51,175 bases of DNA, taken from NCBI GenBank assembly GCA_029262005.1, contig JAJDAG010000128.1:1-51175 (forward strand), read 5' to 3'. Of this stretch, positions 17,319 to 25,892 are shown piece after piece. This DNA comes from Candidatus Zhuqueibacterota bacterium. Lineage in GTDB: Bacteria; Zhuqueibacterota; Zhuqueibacteria; Oceanimicrobiales; Oceanimicrobiaceae. The notes beneath the pieces were generated by a model. That model worked only from the letters and a program-made list of their open reading frames with translations. It did not search any database and was not told the DNA's origin. Numbering within the stretch: position 1 is the first letter of the stretch; every line of letters begins with the position of its first letter. The position numbers and the translations under genes were made by a program.

Positions 17319-19042
17319 TCCTTGCTGCCTCCAATTTCCCATTTGGCATCCCAATCCGAAACTTCATAACGGTCGGTCATCGGAAAATCGGGAGGCCGGT
17401 TATTTTCAAGCCGCTTATCAAACTGAATATGCGTTGCGTAGCGCGGTTCGGTTGCCGACAACGAGCCAGCGGTCAAACTTCCATAAATTCTCAGGGTAGC
17501 CTCACCATTCCCGTACAAATTCTTAATAAGGAAACGGCCTCGCGCAAAGACAGATGCATAAATTCTCAGATCACCGGGCCCGGTCACCGAAGGATGTGCT
17601 ATTTCAATATTTTTGTCACAGACGATACCCAGATAGTCTTCGGCAATATTAGAGATGTCCGGGTGCCGGGCATAAGTCAAGTCGCCATCAATGATGATTT
17701 TTTGGGGAGAATAGACCAGCACGCTTCCCTTTACAATACCGCGGATGTGCAACCTCTTCTTTTTATCGCCGACAATGTAAAATGCCTCTTTGGGTAAAGC
17801 GACTCTGCCGGAAGCCTGTTCTCCGCCAATACTTTCCCATGAAAAAGTGCCGTCAGCATGAAATACGATTCTTGTGTCGCCTTCGCACACATGCACAAAA
17901 GCGTCATCGACAGTGATTTCAGACGATGTGGCCGGCAAGAGTGCTCGAGGAAGTTTTATTGCCTTTACGCCGGTCTCAAGGCCACCTAGAAAGACTGACT
18001 TGGTATCAAAAAACGGACGCGATTCATTGGTATTTACATCATAAGATGCTGTGGTCACTTTCCCATGAAATTTGGGTTTGACGCCTCGATTGCTTATGAT
18101 ATTAATCTTTGAATTTGCATGAAACCGGCCAATTAACTCATCGTCATGCACAGCAACCCAAGGGTTCCACTGGTCCACAAACTGGGCAAAATTAGAAAAC
18201 GACAACCGCTTCATTCGCATTTTTGTTTTCATCATAGCGCCATCGTCTTCAGTCTCAACTGTTACCTCCACACGCTCGATGTCTGTATTTGACTGTGCGG
18301 GATAATGCCGAAATCTCGCAGTGTACAGGCGACCCTTATGTTTCCATGTCAGCGTTGAGTCGGACGACGCCATTTTATAATAATCTTCAGTCCATTTGCG
18401 AGCCTTTTTTTTCAGCATTTTCCGTGCCTGATTGCTCATCTCCATCTTGACGGATGGTGCCGGCCGTCTGCTGTCAGAACCACGGGGTCTGACAAAACGC
18501 TGCAGATGGCGTGTGCTGACAACAGGCTCCACGACCGGACCAGCAGCCATCACTCTGTTTTCATTTTTATCATAAGACCTGGATAATGATGCTTCCTGAA
18601 TTGCATCAGAATTATCGGCAACACCGGGAAACAGCGTATTGGCTACTTCATTTTTATCAATTCGCTGAACATCGGCCTGGCTGGTGGCTGCTTGAGCATT
18701 ATTAAAATTCACCTCTGACGGCTTGGCGGCACCTTCTTGCTTTACGTTTGCCTGATCAGAAGCACTAACGTTTCGGGATGACTGAGAAGATATTTTATGA
18801 ATTGGCACGTCATCAACGGCTGCCAGGTTTGAGCTGCCGGCCGCCGACGGCCTATAAATAAAATCAAAAACGATGGGGCGTTCATGCTCGATATGGGAGT
18901 CAAGCAAAGCAACCAGCCTGCCCAATGCAAAAAATAAAAACAGGTGCAAGACAAGCGACAAACCGACTGCGACTCTAAATTTGAAAGGCTGGATGAGCAA
19001 TCCACTTATTTTCTCAAGAAGAAATCGAAATTCAACTTTCAT
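17315..19042 (-). CDS. Membrane-anchored DUF4900-type protein of the envelope cluster
   Basis: The product (about 575 residues) has one N-terminal transmembrane helix (near residues 25-45), placed as in TonB-like anchors. A long Ser/Ala/Asn-rich periplasmic linker (to about residue 190) follows. The C-terminal half matches the pattern of DUF4900: SNRGVKPKFHGKVTT, then VKGSVLVYSPQKIIIDGDL, then DLRIYASVFARG, then LRIYGSL, ending PPDFPMTDRYEV. That domain is usual in pilus-like or surface-assembly proteins and looks like a beta-solenoid. The ATG at 19042 is chosen over an upstream TTG. A 225-base gap separates it from the AgmX-like gene. No C-terminal TonB domain is present. Confidence 0.7.
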   Translation of the reverse strand: MKVEFRFLLEKISGLLIQPFKFRVAVGLSLVLHLFLFFALGRLVALLDSHIEHERPIVFDFIYRPSAAGSSNLAAVDDVPIHKISSQSSRNVSASDQANVKQEGAAKPSEVNFNNAQAATSQADVQRIDKNEVANTLFPGVADNSDAIQEASLSRSYDKNENRVMAAGPVVEPVVSTRHLQRFVRPRGSDSRRPAPSVKMEMSNQARKMLKKKARKWTEDYYKMASSDSTLTWKHKGRLYTARFRHYPAQSNTDIERVEVTVETEDDGAMMKTKMRMKRLSFSNFAQFVDQWNPWVAVHDDELIGRFHANSKINIISNRGVKPKFHGKVTTASYDVNTNESRPFFDTKSVFLGGLETGVKAIKLPRALLPATSSEITVDDAFVHVCEGDTRIVFHADGTFSWESIGGEQASGRVALPKEAFYIVGDKKKRLHIRGIVKGSVLVYSPQKIIIDGDLTYARHPDISNIAEDYLGIVCDKNIEIAHPSVTGPGDLRIYASVFARGRFLIKNLYGNGEATLRIYGSLTAGSLSATEPRYATHIQFDKRLENNRPPDFPMTDRYEVSDWDAKWEIGGSKE

Positions 19043-19267
19043 AACGAAATGTCTGGTTGAGAAGAACAATGATTATTGCAATTCATTCTTTCAATGCATC
19101 GGACGGCAAATATTATTTCTGAACTACAATGACTAACGCGACAAATTACCTCAAGCAAACAGGCAAGAACTTTATAAAGATGATATCACGTTGAGGCAGT
19201 CTAAGGCGGTATAAACAAAGATAACAAGCTACATACAAAAATGCAAGAAGATTGAAGCCGAAAAAAA

Positions 19268-20614
19268 CTAGCCTACCCGACTAAAAAACAATGGATAAGT
19301 CACAATCACAGAGCCTGAGTCAATAGCGTCGTATTTCCAGCGGCGAACAAAATTCAGTACCTCCCGCTCGAATTCACCATGGTTCATCGAAGAACTCGCC
19401 AGGCGAACACTTATGACTGAACCATTGGCGCCAATCTCCACTTCAACCACCATTTTTCCGCGTAACTCGGGATTGTGTTTCAAATATTTATTATAAATGT
19501 AAGTCAGGCGGCCGGTATGGCGTTGCAGCACTTTGCGCACAGAATCTTCCGAGCGCTGACCAAGCGCATTTTCGTTTCCGGTCAATCCGCCGATTTGGTC
19601 AACTTGAATTTGACCTTTCCGGCCGAGGGAAACAGTTTCCACATCACCGACATCAGCAAGAATATCATCGACACCACCACCGAGGGCGCTTTCTGCTATA
19701 AGATTATCAAAATCGCTTTCACGAGTTTTGCTGCCCTGGCCGAGACTCAGATCCGAGCCGGCCATCACAGCATCAAGCTCATCCACCAGACCTTTGTCCA
19801 GAAGAAAATCAGCGAGATCGTTAGATTGACTAGAGCTACCTGTTCCGGTCAGCAAACCAAGCAGCCCCTGACTTTCAGGGCGGACTTCACGGTCGCTTTT
19901 CTCAGCACGGTCGCTTTTCTCAGCACGGTTGCTTTCGGCCTCCTCACTGCCCTCAGTGTCTTCAGCACCACCTGCCGAAGGAGATTTGCGTGCAGCCGCA
20001 AGATCCGATTCCGCCTTTTTCACAATGAGTTTTGCCAGGCGTGGCGGTATCGCCCGGCGTGTACTGACGTTTCTCGAAGCGGTTAACGGCAAGTCGCTCA
20101 TATATTTCAGCGAGGCAACGCTCACAGCCAGGCAAATCAGGAGAATTAGTTTGAAGGGGATATCCCGGCCAAGCCCGTGATAGGTCGCATACCACCAGGA
20201 AAACCCCTCGAACCTGGGTTGCGGTGCTGCCACTGCTTCGGGCTTCGCCTCAGTGCAACGAAACGTAATTTTTGCATCCCCAATCGTCAAAACGCCTTCG
20301 CGCCCAATTGTCAGGGGATAAATAAAACCGCTCTTTTTTCGCGGCAACAGCCCATGTGCGAGCATGTCCTGAAAATTCAGGCATGACGCGCCTGCAAGAA
20401 CTTCACCCTGCAACAAATCGTTGACATTAACCTGGAAGTGGTTGTTCTTACCGGTAAACAGGGTGTATTTCTTGGGGAAATTGTCGCCGTAAACAGTGAG
20501 GTCATTGGCCGGACTTTGACCGATGGAGAAACGATCGTTCTTACCCAGCCGTCGGTGGGTTACGATGCCTCCCTGCTCAATTTTTAATAGAAGTTGTTTC
20601 CGTTTTTTGGCCAT
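19268..20614 (-). CDS. FHA-like / TM / AgmX (TonB-like) trans-envelope linker protein
   Basis: The 448-residue protein has three parts. Residues about 10-120 look like a cytoplasmic FHA-type sandwich (DRFSIGQSPANDLTVYG resembles the FHA RS-containing start). A single membrane helix lies at about 153-170. A low-complexity acidic/Gly linker leads to a C-terminal AgmX/PglI domain (about 350-448; LTYIYNKYLKHNPELRGKMV, then FVRRWKYDAI), which is TonB-like. This order is that of GltG-type proteins of the Myxococcus gliding machine. It probably transmits force from the ExbB/ExbD motor across the periplasm. Its ATG lies six bases from the stop of the second exbD. The linker has an AEKSDR duplication. 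Confidence 0.78.
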   Translation of the reverse strand: MAKKRKQLLLKIEQGGIVTHRRLGKNDRFSIGQSPANDLTVYGDNFPKKYTLFTGKNNHFQVNVNDLLQGEVLAGASCLNFQDMLAHGLLPRKKSGFIYPLTIGREGVLTIGDAKITFRCTEAKPEAVAAPQPRFEGFSWWYATYHGLGRDIPFKLILLICLAVSVASLKYMSDLPLTASRNVSTRRAIPPRLAKLIVKKAESDLAAARKSPSAGGAEDTEGSEEAESNRAEKSDRAEKSDREVRPESQGLLGLLTGTGSSSQSNDLADFLLDKGLVDELDAVMAGSDLSLGQGSKTRESDFDNLIAESALGGGVDDILADVGDVETVSLGRKGQIQVDQIGGLTGNENALGQRSEDSVRKVLQRHTGRLTYIYNKYLKHNPELRGKMVVEVEIGANGSVISVRLASSSMNHGEFEREVLNFVRRWKYDAIDSGSVIVTYPLFFSRVG

Positions 20615-20619
20615 TGGCG

Positions 20620-21147
20620 TCAACTCTCTGTTTGGTTGACGGCAAGAAGCATATTATTGAAGCCTTCCTGGCCACAGGTGAACATAATTTTCTTCAGCAG
20701 AGCAAACGGAATTTCCCGATCACCCTGGATGGTGATTTCACCTTTAAACCCCATGCGTGTGTCGAGTTCACCGAGGCCGGAAGCAAACAAGCGAATATCT
20801 GCAAGATGCGCTTGCAGCGGTAAGATCAGATTCTGCTTCTGGACGAGAATATCCGCAACCTTTTCTACGGGCCTACCATCCAGAATGAGCCACTCGTTGG
20901 TAACCACAAGAATCGGGCTGGCCTTTGGCGGCTTTTGTGCAGTTGATTCGGGCAGACGCAAATCCTTGGCAACGCTGATAATTTCCCCTTCAGCCGAAAA
21001 GCTCTGCAGGAGGAAAACCAATAATATTGTAAACATATCGATCATGGAAGTAAGCCGCAAAGTAAAGCTGCTGATCGACTTGTTTCTTCGAGGTTTTATG
21101 GTAAACAGCTTTTCATCGCTGTCATCGTCTTCAAAATTGAAATACAT
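20620..21147 (-). CDS. ExbD/TolR-family protein (second of pair)
   Basis: The 175-residue product has a short basic cytoplasmic start, one membrane helix (about 34-52) with LTSMIDMFTILLVFLL, where the Asp is the conserved proton-path residue of ExbD/TolR, and a periplasmic domain. It follows the first exbD with only two bases between them and precedes the AgmX-like gene, so the motor stator has two different ExbD-like subunits as in AglQ/AglS. The fold and location are clear, the specific partner less so. Confidence 0.85.
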   Translation of the reverse strand: MYFNFEDDDSDEKLFTIKPRRNKSISSFTLRLTSMIDMFTILLVFLLQSFSAEGEIISVAKDLRLPESTAQKPPKASPILVVTNEWLILDGRPVEKVADILVQKQNLILPLQAHLADIRLFASGLGELDTRMGFKGEITIQGDREIPFALLKKIMFTCGQEGFNNMLLAVNQTES

Positions 21148-21149
21148 AT

Positions 21150-21602
21150 TTATCCGGAAATAGAAATATTGGGAAAACCGCCTTCACGGCAATAATCCAT
21201 GACCTGAATAATCGTTTTATACTTAATCGATGCCTCAGGCGCGATAATGATGTCCTCAGTAAACTGATGTTTCTGTTTAACGGCGCCCAGCCTTTGAACC
21301 AGAGTGCGAAAATCAAACGTATCATTTTGCATGGCAATCAAGGGAAACTTCAAGCCTTTGCTTTTCAACTCAAACCCTTTATTTGTAATGGCCAAAATCG
21401 TCACAACGGCATTTTTATTTTGTTCCTGTGCAGCCGCGCTCTCTGTGCTTGGCAGCGAAAACTCAAGGATAGAAATTTTCACAAAAACCGCCGTCAACAA
21501 AAGAAACGGCACCAGAATTAAAAAAATGTTCATCACCGGCGTGATGTTCAACTCTTCGGCAACTATCCTTTTTTCCCGCCCGATTGCATTTCTGAGGTTC
21601 AT
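21150..21602 (-). CDS. ExbD/TolR-family protein (first of pair)
   Basis: This 150-residue protein has the ExbD layout: a charged start, then NITPVMNIFLILVPFLLL as the single helix, and a periplasmic domain that ends VMDYCREGGFPNISISG. Notably the usual Asp of the helix (normally in the pattern PLIDVMLVL) appears as Asn in NIFLIL, which is also seen in secondary ExbD subunits. Together with the second exbD, which keeps its Asp, this suggests a hetero-pair in which only one member carries the proton-accepting carboxylate. It starts three bases after the exbB stop with GAGGG upstream. Confidence 0.85.
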   Translation of the reverse strand: MNLRNAIGREKRIVAEELNITPVMNIFLILVPFLLLTAVFVKISILEFSLPSTESAAAQEQNKNAVVTILAITNKGFELKSKGLKFPLIAMQNDTFDFRTLVQRLGAVKQKHQFTEDIIIAPEASIKYKTIIQVMDYCREGGFPNISISG

Positions 21603-21605
21603 CTC

Positions 21606-22229
21606 TTACGCCCTCGGCTTCACCAGCTTGTGATAGATATGCGCCACATTTTCATTAATCTGGTCAACAATAACATTGGTTTTCGACTGAATGTAAGAAT
21701 GAAAAACCATGCACGGAATAGCCACCATTAAACCGAAAGCCGTGGTGTTCATGGCCACGGAAATACCAGCGGAAAGCAAGGCCGCCTTTTGCGATGAATC
21801 TGCTGAAGCCACGGATTCGAAAGACTGAATGAGCCCGACAATGGTGCCGAGCAGTCCAAGCAAAGTCGCAACATTGGCGATCATTGAAAGATAGTGTGTG
21901 CGTCTTTCGAGTTTGGGAATTTCAGACATGGCTGATAACTCAAACGCACCCTGAATTTCCTTCGGACTTTTGCCCAATTCTTTCAGTCCGGCGCAGGTAA
22001 TGACCGGTAAGGCGGCGTTGGACTGGCGGCAAAGCTCAATGGCATTTGTGACACTGCCCGCTTGCACCAGCTCCACAACCCGATTGACAAACCGTGTGGC
22101 ATCAATGCGGTTGCGCACCAGAATAAAGAGCAGCCGCTCCACAATAATCGTAATCCCGAGTACAAGTGTGCCCAGAATCACGTACATGAAAGCACCCCCG
22201 TTTTTAAAAGCCAAATAAATATATTCCAA
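21606..22229 (-). CDS. MotA/TolQ/ExbB proton-channel protein
   Basis: The 207-residue protein has three predicted membrane helices (about 12-35, 110-135, 155-180) and the family segment SMIANVATLLGLLGTIVGLIQSF, where Thr and Gly residues line the ion path. The start is TTG: a perfect AAGGAGG site stands seven bases ahead of it, and no upstream ATG fits, so translation may be limited. It pairs with the two ExbD proteins to form an inner-membrane proton-driven motor. Homologues drive TonB, Tol-Pal or gliding (AglR). Gene order here favours the last class. A 165-base gap precedes it. Confidence 0.9.
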   Translation of the reverse strand: MEYIYLAFKNGGAFMYVILGTLVLGITIIVERLLFILVRNRIDATRFVNRVVELVQAGSVTNAIELCRQSNAALPVITCAGLKELGKSPKEIQGAFELSAMSEIPKLERRTHYLSMIANVATLLGLLGTIVGLIQSFESVASADSSQKAALLSAGISVAMNTTAFGLMVAIPCMVFHSYIQSKTNVIVDQINENVAHIYHKLVKPRA

Positions 22230-22394
22230 AACAAAACCTCCTTTATAACCTGGCGCGGCAGATCCTGCTCAAAACCAGGGACTTAATAACCGCAAACTAA
22301 AAGTGAAAACTTAAAATAGTAAAATCTAAAATTTTGCTGCATCCCGCTTAATTCAAACGCAAACCCGTCAATGGCGCATGCCGGTGCGGCAAGA

Positions 22395-22751
22395 CTATTT
22401 CGGCTTGTTAATGCCTGTCAGGGAAGGCTTGCGAATAATTTTTCGGATATTCTCCACATCTACCGGACGGAAAATTTCTCTAAAAAATGACCGGTCAATT
22501 CGAATGTCATCCACAGACGGATCTTTTCCTTGAACAATAAAAGCAGTCTGCGGCTTATCTATACGTCCGAGAATCTCGATCTTGTCAAGAAAGAGCTTCA
22601 TATCTTTCTTGCGTTTTTTTGTATCAAGCTTTTTCCCTTGACGAGCCGAATCCTGCTTCGCAACAACGGTTGTTTCGCCTGACCAAACGTAATTTGCCAA
22701 GCAGCAGAAAAAAACTGTTAGAAACAAAACCGTCCTATAATTCTTCTTCAT
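22395..22751 (-). CDS. Small exported protein of the envelope cluster
   Basis: I do not recognise this 118-residue protein. It begins with a signal peptide (MKKNYRTVLFLTVFFCCLA, cleavage near VWSG). A lysine-rich linker and a soluble segment with LFLDKIEILGRIDKPQTAF and DIRIDRSFFREIFRP follow. The tail carries KIIRKPSLTG. The ILGRIDKPQ string with a following VQG resembles the structural style of small periplasmic link proteins in Glt-type clusters. The ATG at 22751 gives a clean signal peptide although its ribosome binding site is poor; a longer form (to 22832) is unlikely. It lies between the large TPR gene and exbB. Confidence 0.65.
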   Translation of the reverse strand: MKKNYRTVLFLTVFFCCLANYVWSGETTVVAKQDSARQGKKLDTKKRKKDMKLFLDKIEILGRIDKPQTAFIVQGKDPSVDDIRIDRSFFREIFRPVDVENIRKIIRKPSLTGINKPK

Positions 22752-22918
22752 AAGAAAATAACCAATTGCCTGAATTAAAATGTAAAAGCAAACGCCAAAA
22801 CAAAATATCACCCGGAAACGCGAACAGATCACAGGGAAAAGAATCCCGGTATTTCCCGGCCTTTGCTCGCAGGTTCCGTTTTGTTAGCAGCCATCACCAA
22901 TAACAGCAGAAAGCCTGC

Positions 22919-25789
22919 CTAAGAATCCGGCTCTTTTACGGCATTGAGTTGAGAAAGATTAAGTTCCATACTCAGTACTTCCAGACGCTTCAAGCTTTCA
23001 GAGATCCACTCATTCTCAATACTGTTATCCTCGGCATTTTTGATGTTGGCAGCGTAAGTCTCCAGCGCTTTTTGCTTAAATGGCAATACCTGTTCCCGGA
23101 GTTTCTGGTTATACTTTACCAAATCACCGGCTTTCAATTTTTCAGGCCGGGGAGATTCGTACAAAGCATCTGCAAAAGATTCAAACGCCTGTCCTATTTT
23201 GTACGAAGAGGCCGTTGTCCACTCTGCCACCTTGAATTTGGCAGCAGCCGTGTACGCTTTCACAACCTGCTGAAACATGGTGCGCTTGCGTTTAAGTTTG
23301 CGCCTCAATGGTCGCGTTAATTGAATTCCCTTAAATGTTTTAAAGGTTATTTCAGCTATCAGAAACTGGGCATTGGCCGGGATAAATTCTTCAACCGGAA
23401 TACCTGTTTTTGAAAATCGCTGGAATGCCTTCAAAACAAAGCGTAGATCTTTTAACGCGGTCTGACTCTCGCCTTGATTGAAGGCAATTTCCGCTTTGCG
23501 AAAGGCCGCTTCCATGTATCGATCCGGATCCTGAATGTAAGCGTCAACATATTCCTGATAATATTCACGAGCCAAATCGAAACGCTCAATATTTTCGTAA
23601 CACTTAGCTGCAAAAAAAAGACTTTTCGGCGCATAATCCGAAAAACGGTCCAGGCGATAAAGCTTTAAATAGTTGGCGGCTGCCCGTTCCCACTGCTGCA
23701 AATCCTCAGCAAGAAAGCCGGCCATAAACAAGGCGCGATCAAGCGATTTTGACTGGGGAAATTTCTCAGTTACCCGCTCGTAAAGTTCAACTGCCCGGGC
23801 TTTATCACCAGCAGTTTCAAACTGTTTTGCGGCTTCAAAAAGTGCACGCTCGGCAATAGCTGAATCCGGGGCAGTGCCGGCGACACGTTCAAATTCTTCA
23901 GCAGCCAGAAGACTGTCACCCCCGGAAACAAAGGTTTCCGCTCTCCGGAATTGTGCCAGGGCGATCATCTTGTTGGCAGGCTTGACAAACCGCAAAGAGT
24001 CCGGGAACAGCTCCTTTGTCTTGACAAACCAGGTCTGTGCATCCTCAAAATGGTCCTGCCGGAATTCACACTGAGCCATCATGTAGTGCGCCTGCGCTAA
24101 ATATGAGTTGTTCTCAGCCCTGGCCAGAGCCTCCTGATACACTTGCTTTGCCAATCCGAATTGCTCTAACTCAAAAAGTAGTTGGGCCAAATTCATCATG
24201 ACTTCATTGGCTTTTGGGCTCTCCGGGTGAAACACAAAAAAGTCATTACCGGCCTGCATCAACTGCGCCTGGCTGCCGTTCAACGCTTTGAGTATTTCCA
24301 CGCCGGTTTCACTTTTACCAAGAAAGTTGAAGAGGAAAAAATCCGTGGAGTCAGAGGAAGTGTCTGCCTGCAGCAGATGGTTGTAAGCGAGGACGCGGTT
24401 ATATGCCGCTGTTTCAGAAAATTCAGACTCTGGATAATTCAAGTGTAATTCGTAGTAGGCGTTTGCTGCATTTTGAAATTCACCTTGTTCGTAATAACAT
24501 TCGCTAAGGTAAAACTGCACCCTGTATGCCCGCTCATAAGCAGAGAATTTGGCCATGTAAGATTGATAATAATTGACCGCATCATCATACGCAAAATTGT
24601 CTTTACCTGCCTGAGCCCGTGCTTGTGCTTCAGTGCCGAGTTGGTAGAGGAAGCCCTCGGCAAGCAACAAAATTTCTTCACGCTCAGGCACCGCTCCGAT
24701 TAACTGAATCCAGTCTGAGCCGGGGCCATAATCATCAACTAGTTTTTCACGCTCGATATCCGCTTGCTTTTTCTCGCCGGCCCTATCGAAATTTTCAACA
24801 ATTTGCTTTTGATAAAACGCAGCCGCTGCCTTGCCCGGGTAAAACTCGATGAGAATTTTCAACGTCGCAATGGCATCGGCGAAAAAACCACGCTCCTGAT
24901 ACAGATGCGCAAGATGTTCGAGAACATCTTCAGCGTAATCCTTGTCCTTTTTACCCAACAAAAAAGTGCGTGCTTTCTCCGGCCCACCAAATTCAGAAAA
25001 ACAACTGGCAACATATTCAATTGCCTCACGGTGCAAGTCCGCCTTCGAAGTCTCAAACTTTTCGGTATCGACTTCATTGAGTAGATTGATATCTTCAACG
25101 AGATAAATGAAGGTGCTGATAGCCTTATTGTAATTCTCAACATTATAATAGGACCATCCCAACTTATACAGGGCCATATCAAAAAAAGGACTGTCCCAAC
25201 TTTCAAGCAGTCGACTGTAATAGTCTATTGTGGTTGGATAGTCCTGTTTGTCAAAAAAGTATTCCCCCAACCGGAAGTACGACTCTTCCAGCAATTGGCT
25301 GTCATTGGTTTCCTCGGACAATGTTCTGAAATATTCCATCGCCTTGTCCGGCTTGCCCTCCTCAGAGTAACACAAAGCAACCCGGTAAAGCACTTTATCG
25401 CGAAAGTGTGCAGTGGGGAATTTATTGAGCAATCTCAAAGAAGTGCGGGTGGCATCGCTAAAATCTACCTGAGGCGCCACAGGTTCCTGAGTCAGGCTAC
25501 CCTGTGAATACAACTCTTCGGCATCCTCGTAAAGCAACATTTCCCGTTGAAACTTCAGTGTCGAGCGTTTTATGTACAACTCGGACAATTGAAACATCAG
25601 ATTGGGGGCAAAATCGTTGTCGGGATATTTGGCCAGCAACGCCTCTGCGCTTTCGATGGACTCCACAAGATTCCGAAGTTCATGCAAATAGGTGCCGGGA
25701 GACTCTTGCGCCATAGAACCGGAATTTGCAGATAGACATAAGCCAATGCAGGCGATTCTCAAAAATACGATTTTCGTTAGACTTCCCAT
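22919..25789 (-). CDS. Large periplasmic tetratricopeptide-repeat protein
   Basis: The 956-residue protein has a signal peptide (cleavage near SMAQ) and is almost entirely TPR-like helices. Units such as YRVALCYSEEGKPDKAMEYF, YKLGWSYYNVENYNKAIS, YMMAQCEFRQDHFEDA and AAKCYENIERFDLAREYY carry the W/G/Y/A-P spacing. At least fifteen repeats can be counted by eye. It resembles the BamD/YbgF group and the TPR scaffolds of Glt-type clusters. It likely sits in the periplasm, bridging inner-membrane motor and outer membrane. It is followed by a second TPR gene upstream in the operon, and the ATG lacks a strong ribosome binding site. Confidence 0.82.
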   Translation of the reverse strand: MGSLTKIVFLRIACIGLCLSANSGSMAQESPGTYLHELRNLVESIESAEALLAKYPDNDFAPNLMFQLSELYIKRSTLKFQREMLLYEDAEELYSQGSLTQEPVAPQVDFSDATRTSLRLLNKFPTAHFRDKVLYRVALCYSEEGKPDKAMEYFRTLSEETNDSQLLEESYFRLGEYFFDKQDYPTTIDYYSRLLESWDSPFFDMALYKLGWSYYNVENYNKAISTFIYLVEDINLLNEVDTEKFETSKADLHREAIEYVASCFSEFGGPEKARTFLLGKKDKDYAEDVLEHLAHLYQERGFFADAIATLKILIEFYPGKAAAAFYQKQIVENFDRAGEKKQADIEREKLVDDYGPGSDWIQLIGAVPEREEILLLAEGFLYQLGTEAQARAQAGKDNFAYDDAVNYYQSYMAKFSAYERAYRVQFYLSECYYEQGEFQNAANAYYELHLNYPESEFSETAAYNRVLAYNHLLQADTSSDSTDFFLFNFLGKSETGVEILKALNGSQAQLMQAGNDFFVFHPESPKANEVMMNLAQLLFELEQFGLAKQVYQEALARAENNSYLAQAHYMMAQCEFRQDHFEDAQTWFVKTKELFPDSLRFVKPANKMIALAQFRRAETFVSGGDSLLAAEEFERVAGTAPDSAIAERALFEAAKQFETAGDKARAVELYERVTEKFPQSKSLDRALFMAGFLAEDLQQWERAAANYLKLYRLDRFSDYAPKSLFFAAKCYENIERFDLAREYYQEYVDAYIQDPDRYMEAAFRKAEIAFNQGESQTALKDLRFVLKAFQRFSKTGIPVEEFIPANAQFLIAEITFKTFKGIQLTRPLRRKLKRKRTMFQQVVKAYTAAAKFKVAEWTTASSYKIGQAFESFADALYESPRPEKLKAGDLVKYNQKLREQVLPFKQKALETYAANIKNAEDNSIENEWISESLKRLEVLSMELNLSQLNAVKEPDS

Positions 25790-25892
25790 TTGCTTGTAAC
25801 TATTTCAATACTTCTTAACAAGTTATTTTGAGCACAAACAACAAATGTTGCGCACATACAAATCCACACCCAACAAGACAACTTCCTTTGGT

